NCBI GenBank assembly: GCA_051877575.1
Contig: JBJEJA010000008.1
Span: 1-59,986, forward strand
Direction: 5' to 3'
DNA from: UBA2882 sp051877575
GTDB taxonomy: Bacteria > Bacillota > Clostridia > Lachnospirales > Lachnospiraceae
Length of the DNA stretch: 59,986 nt
A program made the position numbers and the translations under genes. Positions within the stretch are counted from its first letter, which is position 1; every line of letters begins with the position of its first letter. Positions 26,832-35,802 of this stretch are shown one piece after another. The notes below the pieces were generated by a model. It was not told the origin of the DNA, searched no databases, and saw nothing but the letters and a program-made list of their open reading frames with translations.

Positions 26832-29800
26832 ATGGCAAATGTAAAACGTATTTACGTGGAAAAGAAAGATGCCTTTGCGGTAAAAGCAAAAGAACTGCAG
26901 GAGGAATTAAAAAGCTATCTTGGAATCGGAGGGCTTACAGGTGTCAGAGTCTTTATCAGATATGATGTGGAAAATTTATCTGATGAAGTTTTTGAAAAGG
27001 CCTGCAAGACAATTTTTTCGGAGCCGCCGGTTGATATCCTTTACAGAGAACAGTTTGATATCAAACCCGGAGAGAGAACCTTCAGCGTGGAATATCTGCC
27101 GGGGCAGTTTGACCAGAGAGCCGATTCGGCCATGCAGTGTGTGAAGTTTTTGAAAGAAGATGAAGAACCGATCATCAAGACTGCAGTTACGTATTTGCTG
27201 TCCGGAACGATTTCCGATGAGGAATTTGCGGAAATCAAAGCTTATTGTATCAACCCGGTAGATTCCAGGGAAACGGATCTGGTAAAACCGGAAACACTGG
27301 TTACGGAGTTCGAAGAGCCTGCCGATGTTAAGATATTTGACGGTTTTTCCGCAATGGATGAGAAAGCTTTAAAGGAATTGTACGATTCCCTTTCGCTTGC
27401 AATGACATTCAAAGATTTTCTTCATATTCAAAATTATTATAAAAATGAGGAGCACAGAGATCCGTCCATGACGGAGATCCGTGTGCTGGATACTTACTGG
27501 TCCGATCACTGCCGTCATACGACGTTTTCCACGGAATTGAAGAACGTGGAAATCGAAGACGGTTATTTCAAAGCACCTATTGAGAAATCCTACAGGGAAT
27601 ATCTTGAGACGAGAGAAGAGATATTCAAGGGAAGAGAAGATAAGTTCCCCTGTCTGATGGATCTGGCACTGATGGCTATGAGAAAGCTGAAAAAAGAAGG
27701 AAAGCTGCAGGATTTGGAAGAATCCGATGAGATCAATGCGTGCTCCATCGTGGTTCCCGTTGAAATCGACGGTAAGACTGAGGAGTGGCTGGTATTTTTC
27801 AAAAACGAAACCCATAACCATCCGACGGAAATCGAACCCTTCGGTGGTGCGGCTACCTGCCTTGGCGGAGCAATCCGTGATCCGCTGTCGGGCCGCGGTT
27901 ATGTATATCAGGCAATGCGTATTACCGGTGCGGCAGATCCTACCGTTCCCGTAAAGGATACATTAAAAGGTAAATTGTCACAGAAGAAGCTGGTGAGAGG
28001 TGCGGCAAGCGGTTATTCCTCTTACGGCAATCAGATCGGTCTGGCAACAGGATATGTCAAAGAGCTGTATCATCCCAACTATGTGGCCAAGAGAATGGAA
28101 ATCGGTGCCGTTATGGGAGCTGCGCCCAGAAAGAACGTTATCCGTGAGAATTCAGATCCCGGCGATATCATCATTCTGTTAGGCGGCAGAACCGGGCGTG
28201 ACGGCTGCGGCGGTGCAACCGGATCCTCCAAGGTGCATACGGAAAGCTCCATCGAGACCTGCGGAGCAGAAGTGCAAAAAGGAAATGCACCTACGGAGCG
28301 TAAGATCCAGAGACTGTTCAGAAGAGAAGAGGTCAGCAGACTGATCAAGAAGTGTAATGACTTCGGTGCCGGCGGTGTTTCCGTTGCAATCGGTGAGCTG
28401 GCAGACGGGCTGGTAGTGGATCTGGATAAGGTTCCCAAGAAATATGCGGGCTTGGACGGCACGGAGCTGGCGATTTCCGAATCCCAGGAGCGTATGGCTG
28501 TTGTGGTAGACCCCAAGGATGTCAAAGAATTTCTCGGCTATGCGGCAGAGGAAAACCTGGAGGCTGTGGAAGTTGCGGTTGTAACCAAAGAGCCGAGACT
28601 GGTGCTGAAATGGAGAGGCAAAGAGATTGTCAATATCGCAAGAGCCTTCTTAGATACCAACGGAGCACATCAGGAAACGGATGTAGCCGTAGATGTGCCG
28701 AAAAAAGAAGATAATTATTTCCATAAAATTGCTATTCCTGCCGTAGCAGAGGCAATCGACGGAAAGCAGGATGCCAAAGAAGCTTTCTTAAAGACTTTAA
28801 ATGATTTAAATGTATGCAGTCAGAAGGGGCTTGTGGAGATGTTTGACGCATCCATAGGTGCGGCAAGCGTTTATATGCCTTACGGCGGTAAATATCAGCT
28901 GACGGAAACCCAGACCATGGTTGCCAAGCTTCCTTTATTAAAAGGAAAGACCGAAACGGTTACGATGATGAGTTACGGTTTTGATCCGTATTTATCCAGC
29001 TGGAGTCCTTATCACGGTGCGGTTTATGCGGTGCTGGAGTCCTTGAGCAAGATCGTTGCCGCAGGCGGTGATTATAAAAAAGTACGTTTTACTTTCCAGG
29101 AATACTTCCGCAGAATGACAGAGGATAAGCATCGTTGGAGCCAGCCTTTTGCAGCGCTGCTCGGTGCCTTTGATGCTCAGCTGGGCTTCGGGCTGCCCAG
29201 TATCGGCGGAAAAGACAGTATGTCCGGTACATTCAATGATATCGATGTTCCACCGACACTTGTGTCATTTGCTGTGGATGTGGCTAAATATCCGGAAATT
29301 ATTACACCCGAATTGAAAAAACCCGGCAACAGGCTGGTTGCTTTCCAAATTGCGAAGGATGAATATGACCTGCCTGTCTATGACAAGGTCTGCGACTTAT
29401 ATGAAACGATTGCAAAACTGATTCGGGAAAAGACCATTATTTCCGCTTATACACTGGATGCCAAAGGTTATGCGGCGGCAGCTGCCAAGATGGCATTCGG
29501 TAATAAGCTGGGTGTTGCCTTTGATGAAACCCTTTCCGTAAAGGAGCTGTTTACCAATCAGCTCGGCAATATCATTGCGGAGGTGCCGGCAGAAAAACTG
29601 GATACTATCAATATTCCTTATGTCATGGTCGGTGAAGTCACAGAGAGCGGTTTCACGGTAGCGGGACAGACCGTAAGTGAAGAGGAAGCGCTTGATGCAT
29701 GGACTTCCAAACTGGAAAAAGTATTCCCTACCAAGGCAGTGAAAGGGAGCGAACCGGTTGCGTCCAAACTTTATGACACCAATGACATATATGTCTGCAA

Positions 29801-30611
29801 ACATAAAGTGGCAAGACCTACGGTATTTATTCCGTTGTTCCCGGGTACAAACTGCGAGTATGACAGCACAAAGGCATTCGAGAGAGCGGGTGCCGACGTG
29901 GTTACAAAAGTATTCAGAAATATAACGGCAGAGGACATCAGAGCATCTGTAGATGAATTTGAAAAAGCGATCAGTCAGGCACAGATCATTATGTTCCCCG
30001 GCGGTTTCTCGGCAGGTGACGAACCGGATGGAAGTGCCAAGTTCTTTGCTACGGCATTCCAGAATGAGAAGATCAAAGAGGCTGTGATGAAGCTGTTAAA
30101 TGAAAGAGACGGTCTGGCACTGGGTATCTGTAACGGTTTCCAGGCGCTGATCAAACTGGGACTGGTACCGTACGGAGAGATTGTCGGTCAGAAGGAGGAT
30201 TCTCCTACCCTGACTTTCAATACCATTAACCGTCATATTTCTAAGATGGTATATACGAAAGTAGTGACCAACAAGTCCCCCTGGCTGGCAGGAGCAGAGC
30301 TGGGCAAGACTTATGTAAACCCGGCATCCCATGGGGAAGGTCGTTTCGTGGCCCCGAAGGAATGGATTGACAAGCTGTTTGCAAACGGTCAGGTTGCTAC
30401 TCAGTATGCGGATCTCAACGGAAATGTTTCCATGGACGAGGAATGGAATATCAATGGTTCCTATAGCGCAATTGAAGGAATTACTTCCCCGGACGGAAGA
30501 TGTCTCGGTAAGATGGCACATTCCGAGAGACGGGATGCATCGGTTGCCATCAATATTTACGGTGAACAGGATATGAAGATTTTCGAGTCCGGTGTCAATT
30601 ATTTTAAATAG
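26832..30611 (+). CDS. purL: Phosphoribosylformylglycinamidine synthase, single-chain
   Basis: A 1259-residue enzyme of purine synthesis that turns FGAR, glutamine and ATP into FGAM. It joins the PurL synthase part (residues 1 to about 985; ETHNHPTEIEPFGGAAT near 325, plus SYGFDPYLSSWSPYHGA) to a C-terminal PurQ-type glutaminase. The glutaminase has the catalytic C1100 in GICNGFQ and a His in NPASHGEGRF. This single-chain form matches the clade seen in clostridia and streptococci. It stands alone, away from other pur genes. Confidence 0.95.
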   Translation: MANVKRIYVEKKDAFAVKAKELQEELKSYLGIGGLTGVRVFIRYDVENLSDEVFEKACKTIFSEPPVDILYREQFDIKPGERTFSVEYLPGQFDQRADSAMQCVKFLKEDEEPIIKTAVTYLLSGTISDEEFAEIKAYCINPVDSRETDLVKPETLVTEFEEPADVKIFDGFSAMDEKALKELYDSLSLAMTFKDFLHIQNYYKNEEHRDPSMTEIRVLDTYWSDHCRHTTFSTELKNVEIEDGYFKAPIEKSYREYLETREEIFKGREDKFPCLMDLALMAMRKLKKEGKLQDLEESDEINACSIVVPVEIDGKTEEWLVFFKNETHNHPTEIEPFGGAATCLGGAIRDPLSGRGYVYQAMRITGAADPTVPVKDTLKGKLSQKKLVRGAASGYSSYGNQIGLATGYVKELYHPNYVAKRMEIGAVMGAAPRKNVIRENSDPGDIIILLGGRTGRDGCGGATGSSKVHTESSIETCGAEVQKGNAPTERKIQRLFRREEVSRLIKKCNDFGAGGVSVAIGELADGLVVDLDKVPKKYAGLDGTELAISESQERMAVVVDPKDVKEFLGYAAEENLEAVEVAVVTKEPRLVLKWRGKEIVNIARAFLDTNGAHQETDVAVDVPKKEDNYFHKIAIPAVAEAIDGKQDAKEAFLKTLNDLNVCSQKGLVEMFDASIGAASVYMPYGGKYQLTETQTMVAKLPLLKGKTETVTMMSYGFDPYLSSWSPYHGAVYAVLESLSKIVAAGGDYKKVRFTFQEYFRRMTEDKHRWSQPFAALLGAFDAQLGFGLPSIGGKDSMSGTFNDIDVPPTLVSFAVDVAKYPEIITPELKKPGNRLVAFQIAKDEYDLPVYDKVCDLYETIAKLIREKTIISAYTLDAKGYAAAAAKMAFGNKLGVAFDETLSVKELFTNQLGNIIAEVPAEKLDTINIPYVMVGEVTESGFTVAGQTVSEEEALDAWTSKLEKVFPTKAVKGSEPVASKLYDTNDIYVCKHKVARPTVFIPLFPGTNCEYDSTKAFERAGADVVTKVFRNITAEDIRASVDEFEKAISQAQIIMFPGGFSAGDEPDGSAKFFATAFQNEKIKEAVMKLLNERDGLALGICNGFQALIKLGLVPYGEIVGQKEDSPTLTFNTINRHISKMVYTKVVTNKSPWLAGAELGKTYVNPASHGEGRFVAPKEWIDKLFANGQVATQYADLNGNVSMDEEWNINGSYSAIEGITSPDGRCLGKMAHSERRDASVAINIYGEQDMKIFESGVNYFK

Positions 30612-30654
30612 AAACAGGAAATACGGAAGATGCTTTATTGATTGAGGAGGGGCT

Positions 30655-31860
30655 ATGCAGAACAAGAAATATTTAGTGATCATTGCGATTTTGGCCGCAT
30701 TGTTGATGGGGGCTGTAGGCGTTATTGCAGGAATGACCATGCAGCAGAAAATGAGTGCAGACGGCGGAAGTAAAGAGAGTGCGGCAGTGGACAGTACAGA
30801 AATCGTAAACGATGATGACGCAGCGGCGCAGAATGATCAGGAGGCGGAGCAGATACAGCCGGATCAGTCGGTGCAGCCAGAGCAATCAGGACAGTCGGAA
30901 CAAAATGAACAGGAAATGAAAGCGGAGGGTACAGCGATGGGAAATACGCCGGTTGAACGCTATGGAGCGCTTCAGGTAAAAGGAAACAGATTGACCGATC
31001 AAAACGGAAATCAGGTGCAGTTAAAAGGAATCAGTACACATGGACTTTCCTGGTATCCCCAATATGTCAACGAAGATTTCTTCAGACAGATGCGGGATGA
31101 GTGGAATGTGGAGGTCGTGAGGCTTGCCATGTATACGGCAGAATATAACGGCTACTGCGTCGGAGATGAGAATAACAAGCAGACGTTGAAAAATGTCATC
31201 GGCGAGGGCGTAAACCATGCAACCAATCTGGGAATGTATGTCATTATTGACTGGCACATTTTAAGCGACAGCAATCCTTTACAGAATAAGGAAGAGGCAA
31301 AGAAGTTTTTCGCAGAGATGGCAGAGCGCTATCAGGGATATGACAATGTCATTTATGAAATCTGCAACGAGCCCAACAACGGCGCAAGCTGGAGCGATAT
31401 CAAGACATACGCCAACGAAGTGATCCCGGTTATCCGGGAAAAGGATCAGGATGCGATCATTCTGGTTGGAACACCCAACTGGTCCCAGTTTGTCAATGAA
31501 GCTGCGGCAGATCCCATTACCGGATATGATAATCTGATGTATGTGCTGCATTTCTATGCGGATACACACAGAGATGATCTGCGTAATACCATGCAGAATG
31601 CATACAATCAGGGATTACCTATTTTCGTCAGTGAATTCGGTATCTGCGATGCTTCCGGTAACGGCGCTATCAATGTGGATGAAGCAAATAAATGGATTGA
31701 CCTGATGGATCAGGACGGTATCAGTTATTGTATCTGGAATCTTTCCAATAAGGCTGAAACTTCCGCATTCTTCAAAACGGACTGTACCAAGTCCAGCGGA
31801 TTTACCAGAGATGACCTGTCCGATGAAGCACTGTGGTATTTGGACGTGTTAAAGAAATAA
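30655..31860 (+). CDS. Secreted glycoside hydrolase family 5 endoglucanase
   Basis: A 401-residue extracellular enzyme. An N-terminal helix (6-27) with no lipobox serves as signal or anchor. A Gln/Glu/Asp-rich linker to about residue 95 follows, then a GH5 barrel. The acid/base is E239 in ICNEPN and the nucleophile is E327 in VSEFG. LKGISTHGLSWYPQYVN resembles GH5 subfamily 2 cellulases. No carbohydrate-binding module or dockerin is present. It lies 43 bases behind purL with its own GAGGAGG site and no clear promoter, so it may be read through. Confidence 0.9.
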   Translation: MQNKKYLVIIAILAALLMGAVGVIAGMTMQQKMSADGGSKESAAVDSTEIVNDDDAAAQNDQEAEQIQPDQSVQPEQSGQSEQNEQEMKAEGTAMGNTPVERYGALQVKGNRLTDQNGNQVQLKGISTHGLSWYPQYVNEDFFRQMRDEWNVEVVRLAMYTAEYNGYCVGDENNKQTLKNVIGEGVNHATNLGMYVIIDWHILSDSNPLQNKEEAKKFFAEMAERYQGYDNVIYEICNEPNNGASWSDIKTYANEVIPVIREKDQDAIILVGTPNWSQFVNEAAADPITGYDNLMYVLHFYADTHRDDLRNTMQNAYNQGLPIFVSEFGICDASGNGAINVDEANKWIDLMDQDGISYCIWNLSNKAETSAFFKTDCTKSSGFTRDDLSDEALWYLDVLKK

Positions 31861-31864
31861 AAGT

Positions 31865-31973
31865 AAAAGGGGCTGTCGCATTTAAAAAAATTGCAGATAT
31901 ACGGAAACACGCTGCGTTTTTATAAAGGTTTCCTTTGTTATCCGTAATTTTGGGTAAATGCGACAGCCCTTTT
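31865..31973. terminator. Long structured hairpin with GGGCTGTCGCATT arms
   Basis: AAAAGGGGCTGTCGCATTTA (31865-31884) pairs with the inverted copy at 31955-31973 with a one-base gap. The 70-base interior has further inverted pairs (TACGGA/TCCGTA, GGAAAC/GTTTCC). Lying between convergent genes and flanked by A and T runs, it probably ends transcription from both sides. It is unusually large for a terminator. Confidence 0.65.
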
Positions 31974-31988
31974 ATATTTCAGATCATT

Positions 31989-32300
31989 TTATTCTGCTGT
32001 AGAGGTATCTTCTACTGGGGCATCGCCGACGGTAATTTCCGTAGTATCGTTTTCGGAAAGAGAAGAATTCAGCATTTCCATCAGTGCATCCATGTCAATT
32101 TCCTCGGCACTCTGCTGTGTGACTGCCCGGTCGGTCAATTTTGGAATGAAATAAATTCCTGCGCCCAGGGCGGCAACAATGATGATTGCAAGTACGGGAC
32201 CAAAGATTTTCCAGAATTTTTTACGTCTCTTTTCCTTTTCCATTTGCGCTTTTCGGTTCTTTTTTTCTTCCTTATACTTGTTTACTTTTTCCTGACTCAT
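31989..32300 (-). CDS. Hypothetical single-pass membrane protein
   Basis: A 103-residue protein I do not recognise. Residues 1-28 are highly basic (KEEKKNRKAQMEKEKRRKK), 33-54 form one membrane helix, and the rest is acidic, as expected for an inside-basic, outside-acidic topology. A clear AGGAA site precedes the ATG. It lies about 90 bases after the orphan ABC ATPase gene on the same strand and may be co-transcribed. Confidence 0.65.
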   Translation of the reverse strand: MSQEKVNKYKEEKKNRKAQMEKEKRRKKFWKIFGPVLAIIIVAALGAGIYFIPKLTDRAVTQQSAEEIDMDALMEMLNSSLSENDTTEITVGDAPVEDTSTAE

Positions 32301-32391
32301 AGTTTATGGTTCCTTTCTATTTACTATCATTTCAATGATTTACAATCTGATGTTTTCCGATTGTTATTGACCGGTTCCGACTGCAGGGGAA

Positions 32392-33093
32392 CTACCACTC
32401 AATTTCGGCAATGGGGGTCGGAGAATTATTGACAGTGATGTCAGTAACTTTTCCGCTTTTAAAACGGATGACTTTATCGGCCATGGGTGCCAGTGCGGAG
32501 TTGTGTGTAATGATCAGAACGGTCATTTTCTCCTTGCGGCAGGTATCCTGCAGCAACTGTAAGATCTGCTTGCCGGTGGCATAATCCAAAGCGCCGGTGG
32601 GTTCGTCACACAACAACAGCTTGGGGTTTTTGGCGATGGCCCTGGCAATGGCAACACGCTGCTGCTCACCGCCGGATAGTTGTGCGGGGAAATTGGACAT
32701 ACGGTCTTTCAGCCCCACTTCTTCCAATACGGTAGCGGCATCGAGGGAATTTTTACATATCTGTGAAGCCAGTTCCACATTTTCCAAAGCGGTCAAATTG
32801 GGGACCAGATTATAAAACTGAAAAACAAACCCGATATCTTCCCGTCGGTATCTGGTCAAAGCTTTTTTGTTACAAGCCGTCAGGTCCGTACCGTCTACAA
32901 ATACATTTCCGCCCGAAGCGGTATCCATTCCGCCCAAAATGTTCAGTGCGGTTGTCTTTCCGGCACCGGAAGAGCCGAGAATAACGGTAAGTTCACCCTT
33001 TTCAATTTCAAAATTTACATCATCCAATGCATGGATGGTCACTTCACCCATTTGATAGTCTTTGTGAACATGGGAAAAAGAAATAAAGGACAT
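32392..33093 (-). CDS. Orphan ABC ATPase of the MacB/LolD type
   Basis: A 233-residue ATPase. Walker A is GSSGAGKTT, the Q loop is VFQFYNLVPNL, the signature is QLSGGEQQRVAIARA, and Walker B is LLLCDEPTGALD. It ends in AEIEW, a C-terminal form shared with the ATPase at 38802, which sits next to a FtsX-type permease. No permease gene is next to this one. ATG at 33093 follows AAAGGAG; an ATG 24 bases upstream is rejected. It may power a permease encoded elsewhere. Confidence 0.85.
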   Translation of the reverse strand: MSFISFSHVHKDYQMGEVTIHALDDVNFEIEKGELTVILGSSGAGKTTALNILGGMDTASGGNVFVDGTDLTACNKKALTRYRREDIGFVFQFYNLVPNLTALENVELASQICKNSLDAATVLEEVGLKDRMSNFPAQLSGGEQQRVAIARAIAKNPKLLLCDEPTGALDYATGKQILQLLQDTCRKEKMTVLIITHNSALAPMADKVIRFKSGKVTDITVNNSPTPIAEIEW

Positions 33094-33272
33094 TGTAAAA
33101 ACTCCTTTCCGTTTCATACTATAACAGTTTAGTAGATTTGTACAGAAATTGCAAATGAATATTCTGTGTCCTGCAACCGGTTTATCTTTTGGGTTGGGCT
33201 CGGAACAAAACTGTGATATGATGTGAATATCACGTGAGCCGAAAAGGTAAAATATCAGAAGAAGGTGCAGTT

Positions 33273-34421
33273 GTGGAATATACGCATATCAAACAGCCGT
33301 TTCAACCGATTTATAACCAAAATTCCGAAATCCTGATATTGGGGAGCATTCCGTCCGTTAAATCCAGGGAGAACGGTTTTTATTACGGACATCCCAAAAA
33401 CCGATTCTGGAAAATACTGGCTGCGGTTTTTGGGGTATCGGAGCCTGTGTCAATAGAAGAAAAGAAAAAGATGCTCCTGGATTTGCACATCGCAGTCTGG
33501 GATGTGATTGAGGAATGTGATATCCAAGGCTCCAGCGACAGCAGTATCAGAAATGTCATTCCGGCGGATATTCCCGGACTATTGAAAAAGACAGGGATCA
33601 AACAAATCTTTGCAAACGGGAAAACGGCAGCAGGGCTTTATAACAAACTGATACTGCCGGTTACGGGAAAGGACATCATTGTACTTCCGTCCACCAGCCC
33701 GGCAAATGCGGCATTCTCTCGGGAAAAGCTGACAGAAATATGGGGGGCGTTGTTAAGCAATGATGAAAAAAGCAAAGCAGCTTCAAGTGATATGACTTAT
33801 GAAGTCCTTCTGTCAGAGAAAGACTTTCAGCAGTTTATGAGACAGTCACATTTTCAGGAAACGGACATGGAAACCTGTCTTGGTGTGTGGACGGATCTGT
33901 ACGGAGCCGATGTGCAGAATGCCAAAGCAAACATAAAAGTGTGGTACCGACATGAGACAGGGATGAATAAGATTACGGTTGTTATGACAATCGGAAATAC
34001 TTACGATGAAATGATTGATCTGTATGAGTCAAAGGGGGAATTGTTAAAGGCATATGCGTTGGAGTGCTTTGCCATGGGAATACTGCGAAAGGCATATGGT
34101 CTTTTCGGGGAACGATTATATGAGAGAGAGAAAAAGTATCCGGGAGAGTTTCGGTTTTTTGATGAGGAACAGATGAAGAGCGTGCCAAAGCTGCTGGAGC
34201 AGATGGGAATACAGGAAATATGCTGTAATGAGGCATTGGCATTAACACCACAAAAAACGGTTGTTTTTATGACAGAACTGTCAAAAGAAAAACGGGAGGA
34301 TTGCGGTAACATTTGTAAAAACTGTACTCAATACAGCTGCCCGAACAGACAACAGATACTCAGTTACGGATACCAGCGTATCTTGGGAAATAAGGAGAAC
34401 GATTTATGGAAAAAGGAATGA
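33273..34421 (+). CDS. Mismatch uracil/hypoxanthine-DNA glycosylase fused to a MetH-activation-like domain
   Basis: A 382-residue fusion. Residues 1 to about 165 are a UDG-superfamily DNA-deoxyinosine glycosylase (ILILGSIPSVKSRENGFYYG, HPKNRFWKIL; later LPSTSPANA). Residues from about 175 to the end resemble the reactivation domain of cobalamin-dependent methionine synthase: TIGNTYDEMI, YALECFAMGILRKAY, YPGEFRFFDEEQ, EALALTPQKTV. A four-Cys tail (C344-C356, CGNICKNC...CPNR) closes it. GTG at 33273 follows AGAAGG by seven bases. It overlaps a cobalamin adenosyltransferase gene by 16 bases. Confidence 0.78.
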   Translation: MEYTHIKQPFQPIYNQNSEILILGSIPSVKSRENGFYYGHPKNRFWKILAAVFGVSEPVSIEEKKKMLLDLHIAVWDVIEECDIQGSSDSSIRNVIPADIPGLLKKTGIKQIFANGKTAAGLYNKLILPVTGKDIIVLPSTSPANAAFSREKLTEIWGALLSNDEKSKAASSDMTYEVLLSEKDFQQFMRQSHFQETDMETCLGVWTDLYGADVQNAKANIKVWYRHETGMNKITVVMTIGNTYDEMIDLYESKGELLKAYALECFAMGILRKAYGLFGERLYEREKKYPGEFRFFDEEQMKSVPKLLEQMGIQEICCNEALALTPQKTVVFMTELSKEKREDCGNICKNCTQYSCPNRQQILSYGYQRILGNKENDLWKKE

Positions 34422-34936
34422 TCCATTTGTATCACGGCGACGGAAAGGGGAAAACCACCGCAGCCATAGGATTGGCTGTCCGCGCGGCGGGAAATGAAGA
34501 ACAAGTGTTATTTGTACAGTTTATGAAATATGATTCTTCCGGAGAGGTTGAAATATTAAGAAAAATACCGGGGATCAAAACCGCACATAGCAAAACGCCT
34601 AAAGGGTTTTATGGGAAAATGAGCGAGGAAGATAAAGCGACATTTGCGTCGGAACAGGAAAAACTGTTGGATTATGTTTTGGAAGAAACGGGACGGATGA
34701 AGAACGGAGGACTTATTGTCCTGGATGAGATTACTTATGCCTATGAGTGGAACCTGATAGACAGAAAAAAGCTGGAGACGTTATTAAAAAATAAACCGGA
34801 TGGAGTAGAACTGGTTATGACAGGTCGTAATCCGGATCGGATATTGCTGGATGCGGCTGATTATATAACGGAAATGAAATGTGAAAAACATCCCTTTCAA
34901 CGAGGAATTCAGGCCAGAAAAGGGGTTGAATTCTAA
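34406..34936 (+). CDS. cobO: Cob(I)yrinic acid a,c-diamide adenosyltransferase
   Basis: A 176-residue CobA/CobO/BtuR-type enzyme that transfers adenosine from ATP to reduced corrinoid. The P loop HGDGKGKTTAAIG (10-22), VQFMKYDSSGEVEIL, the VLDEITYAYEWNLI strand and ELVMTGRNPD are family marks. It is coupled to the upstream fusion protein whose second half is cobalamin-related. No other cobalamin synthesis gene is in the window, so a salvage role is likely. Confidence 0.92.
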   Translation: MEKGMIHLYHGDGKGKTTAAIGLAVRAAGNEEQVLFVQFMKYDSSGEVEILRKIPGIKTAHSKTPKGFYGKMSEEDKATFASEQEKLLDYVLEETGRMKNGGLIVLDEITYAYEWNLIDRKKLETLLKNKPDGVELVMTGRNPDRILLDAADYITEMKCEKHPFQRGIQARKGVEF

Positions 34937-34965
34937 GATAACAAACGGTTGCAAGATTTTGCCCA

Positions 34966-35009
34966 AATCAAAAAAGCATGTGATATTTTATTTCACATGC
35001 TTTTTGATT
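34966..35009. terminator. Bidirectional terminator between cobO and the DtxR gene
   Basis: AAAAAGCATGTGA (34971-34983) and TCACATGCTTTTT (34993-35005) form a 13-base perfect stem, extended by AATCA/TGATT. The right arm overlaps the last codons of the DtxR gene. T runs on both strands suit two-way termination. Confidence 0.9.
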
Positions 35010-35347
35010 GCCTCAAAACTTTCTTTGCTGATGACATGTTCTATTTTACAGGCATCTGCTGCGGCGATTTCAGAAGGAACACCCAGTTGTTCCAGCCAGG
35101 CGGAAAGCAGTTGGTGCCTTTCATAAATCATTTCTGCAATTTCTTTTCCGGAGTCGGTCAGATAGATAAACCCTGCATCGGTTACAGTGATCAGATGCTT
35201 TTCTCTCAAATTTTTCATTGCAATGCTGACGCTGGATTTTTTAAAGCCCAGTTCTGTTGCAATATCTACGGAACGGACAACGGGAAGTCTCTTACTTAAG
35301 ATCAGTATGGTTTCCAAATAGTTTTCCGATGATTCGTTGTTTGCCAT
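34988..35347 (-). CDS. DtxR/MntR-family metal-dependent repressor
   Basis: A 119-residue regulator. The winged helix-turn-helix (SVDIATELGFKKSSVSIAMKNL) is followed by the metal-binding dimerisation segment (LGVPSEIAAADACKIEHVIS) with the Glu-His pair of MntR/IdeR. There is no C-terminal SH3-like domain. It is divergent from feoA-feoA-feoB, whose promoter holds a DtxR-like box, so Fe(II) is the likely effector and feo a target. The Shine-Dalgarno region is an odd G run (AAGGGGGGGCG). Confidence 0.9.
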   Translation of the reverse strand: MANNESSENYLETILILSKRLPVVRSVDIATELGFKKSSVSIAMKNLREKHLITVTDAGFIYLTDSGKEIAEMIYERHQLLSAWLEQLGVPSEIAAADACKIEHVISKESFEAIKKHVK

Positions 35348-35443
35348 GAAATATACGCCCCCCCTTTTTTTTCTTATAGTATATCACAGCGGGAATTTGC
35401 TATCAAACTTTTGGAAAAAATTACAAAAAAGTTTATTTGATTA

Positions 35444-35472
35444 TTGACAACTAATAAATGTTAGAATATACT
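35444..35472 (+). promoter_or_regulatory. Promoter of the feo operon
   Basis: TTGACA (35444-35449), a 17-base spacer and TATACT (35467-35472). The -10 lies inside the TTAG-N6-CTAA palindrome, so a bound repressor would exclude RNA polymerase. Confidence 0.8.
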
Positions 35473-35474
35473 AA
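35461..35474. promoter_or_regulatory. DtxR-like operator at feo
   Basis: TTAGAATATACTAA has inverted TTAG/CTAA ends (GTTAG/CTAAC with flanks) and covers the -10. Boxes of DtxR/IdeR proteins have the same TTAG...CTAA ends. The same form occurs at 42351 and 43216. Confidence 0.65.
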
Positions 35475-35561
35475 CTATCGAAAAGGAGTAAATGAAAATC
35501 ATTATCAACAACAAGTGCAAAATGAAAACCGAATAGAACGGTTAAAAAAGGAAGGGTGATT

Positions 35562-35777
35562 ATGATGCCGTTATCTATGGTAAAAGAAGGAGAACCGAAT
35601 GTGATCGCCAGAGTGGGCGGAAAAGAGGAAACCCGAAAATTTTTGGAAAATCTGGGTTTTGTAAACGGCGGAACGGTGACGGTCGTCTCTCAGGTAGGCG
35701 GCAATATCATTGTCAATATCAAGGATTCAAGAATTGCCATCGGAAAAGATATGGCAAATAAAATTATGGTTTCATAA
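35562..35777 (+). CDS. feoA: FeoA-family protein, copy 1
   Basis: A 71-residue SH3-like protein that assists FeoB. The pattern MVKEGEPNVIARVGGKEETRKFLENLGFVNG fits FeoA, and the protein ends IAIGKDMANKIMV. ATG at 35562 follows GGAAGGG by five bases; a GTG six bases earlier lies in that site. It is the first gene after the feo promoter. Confidence 0.88.
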   Translation: MMPLSMVKEGEPNVIARVGGKEETRKFLENLGFVNGGTVTVVSQVGGNIIVNIKDSRIAIGKDMANKIMVS

Positions 35778-35802
35778 AAGATATATGAGGAAGGAGCATA
35801 TT

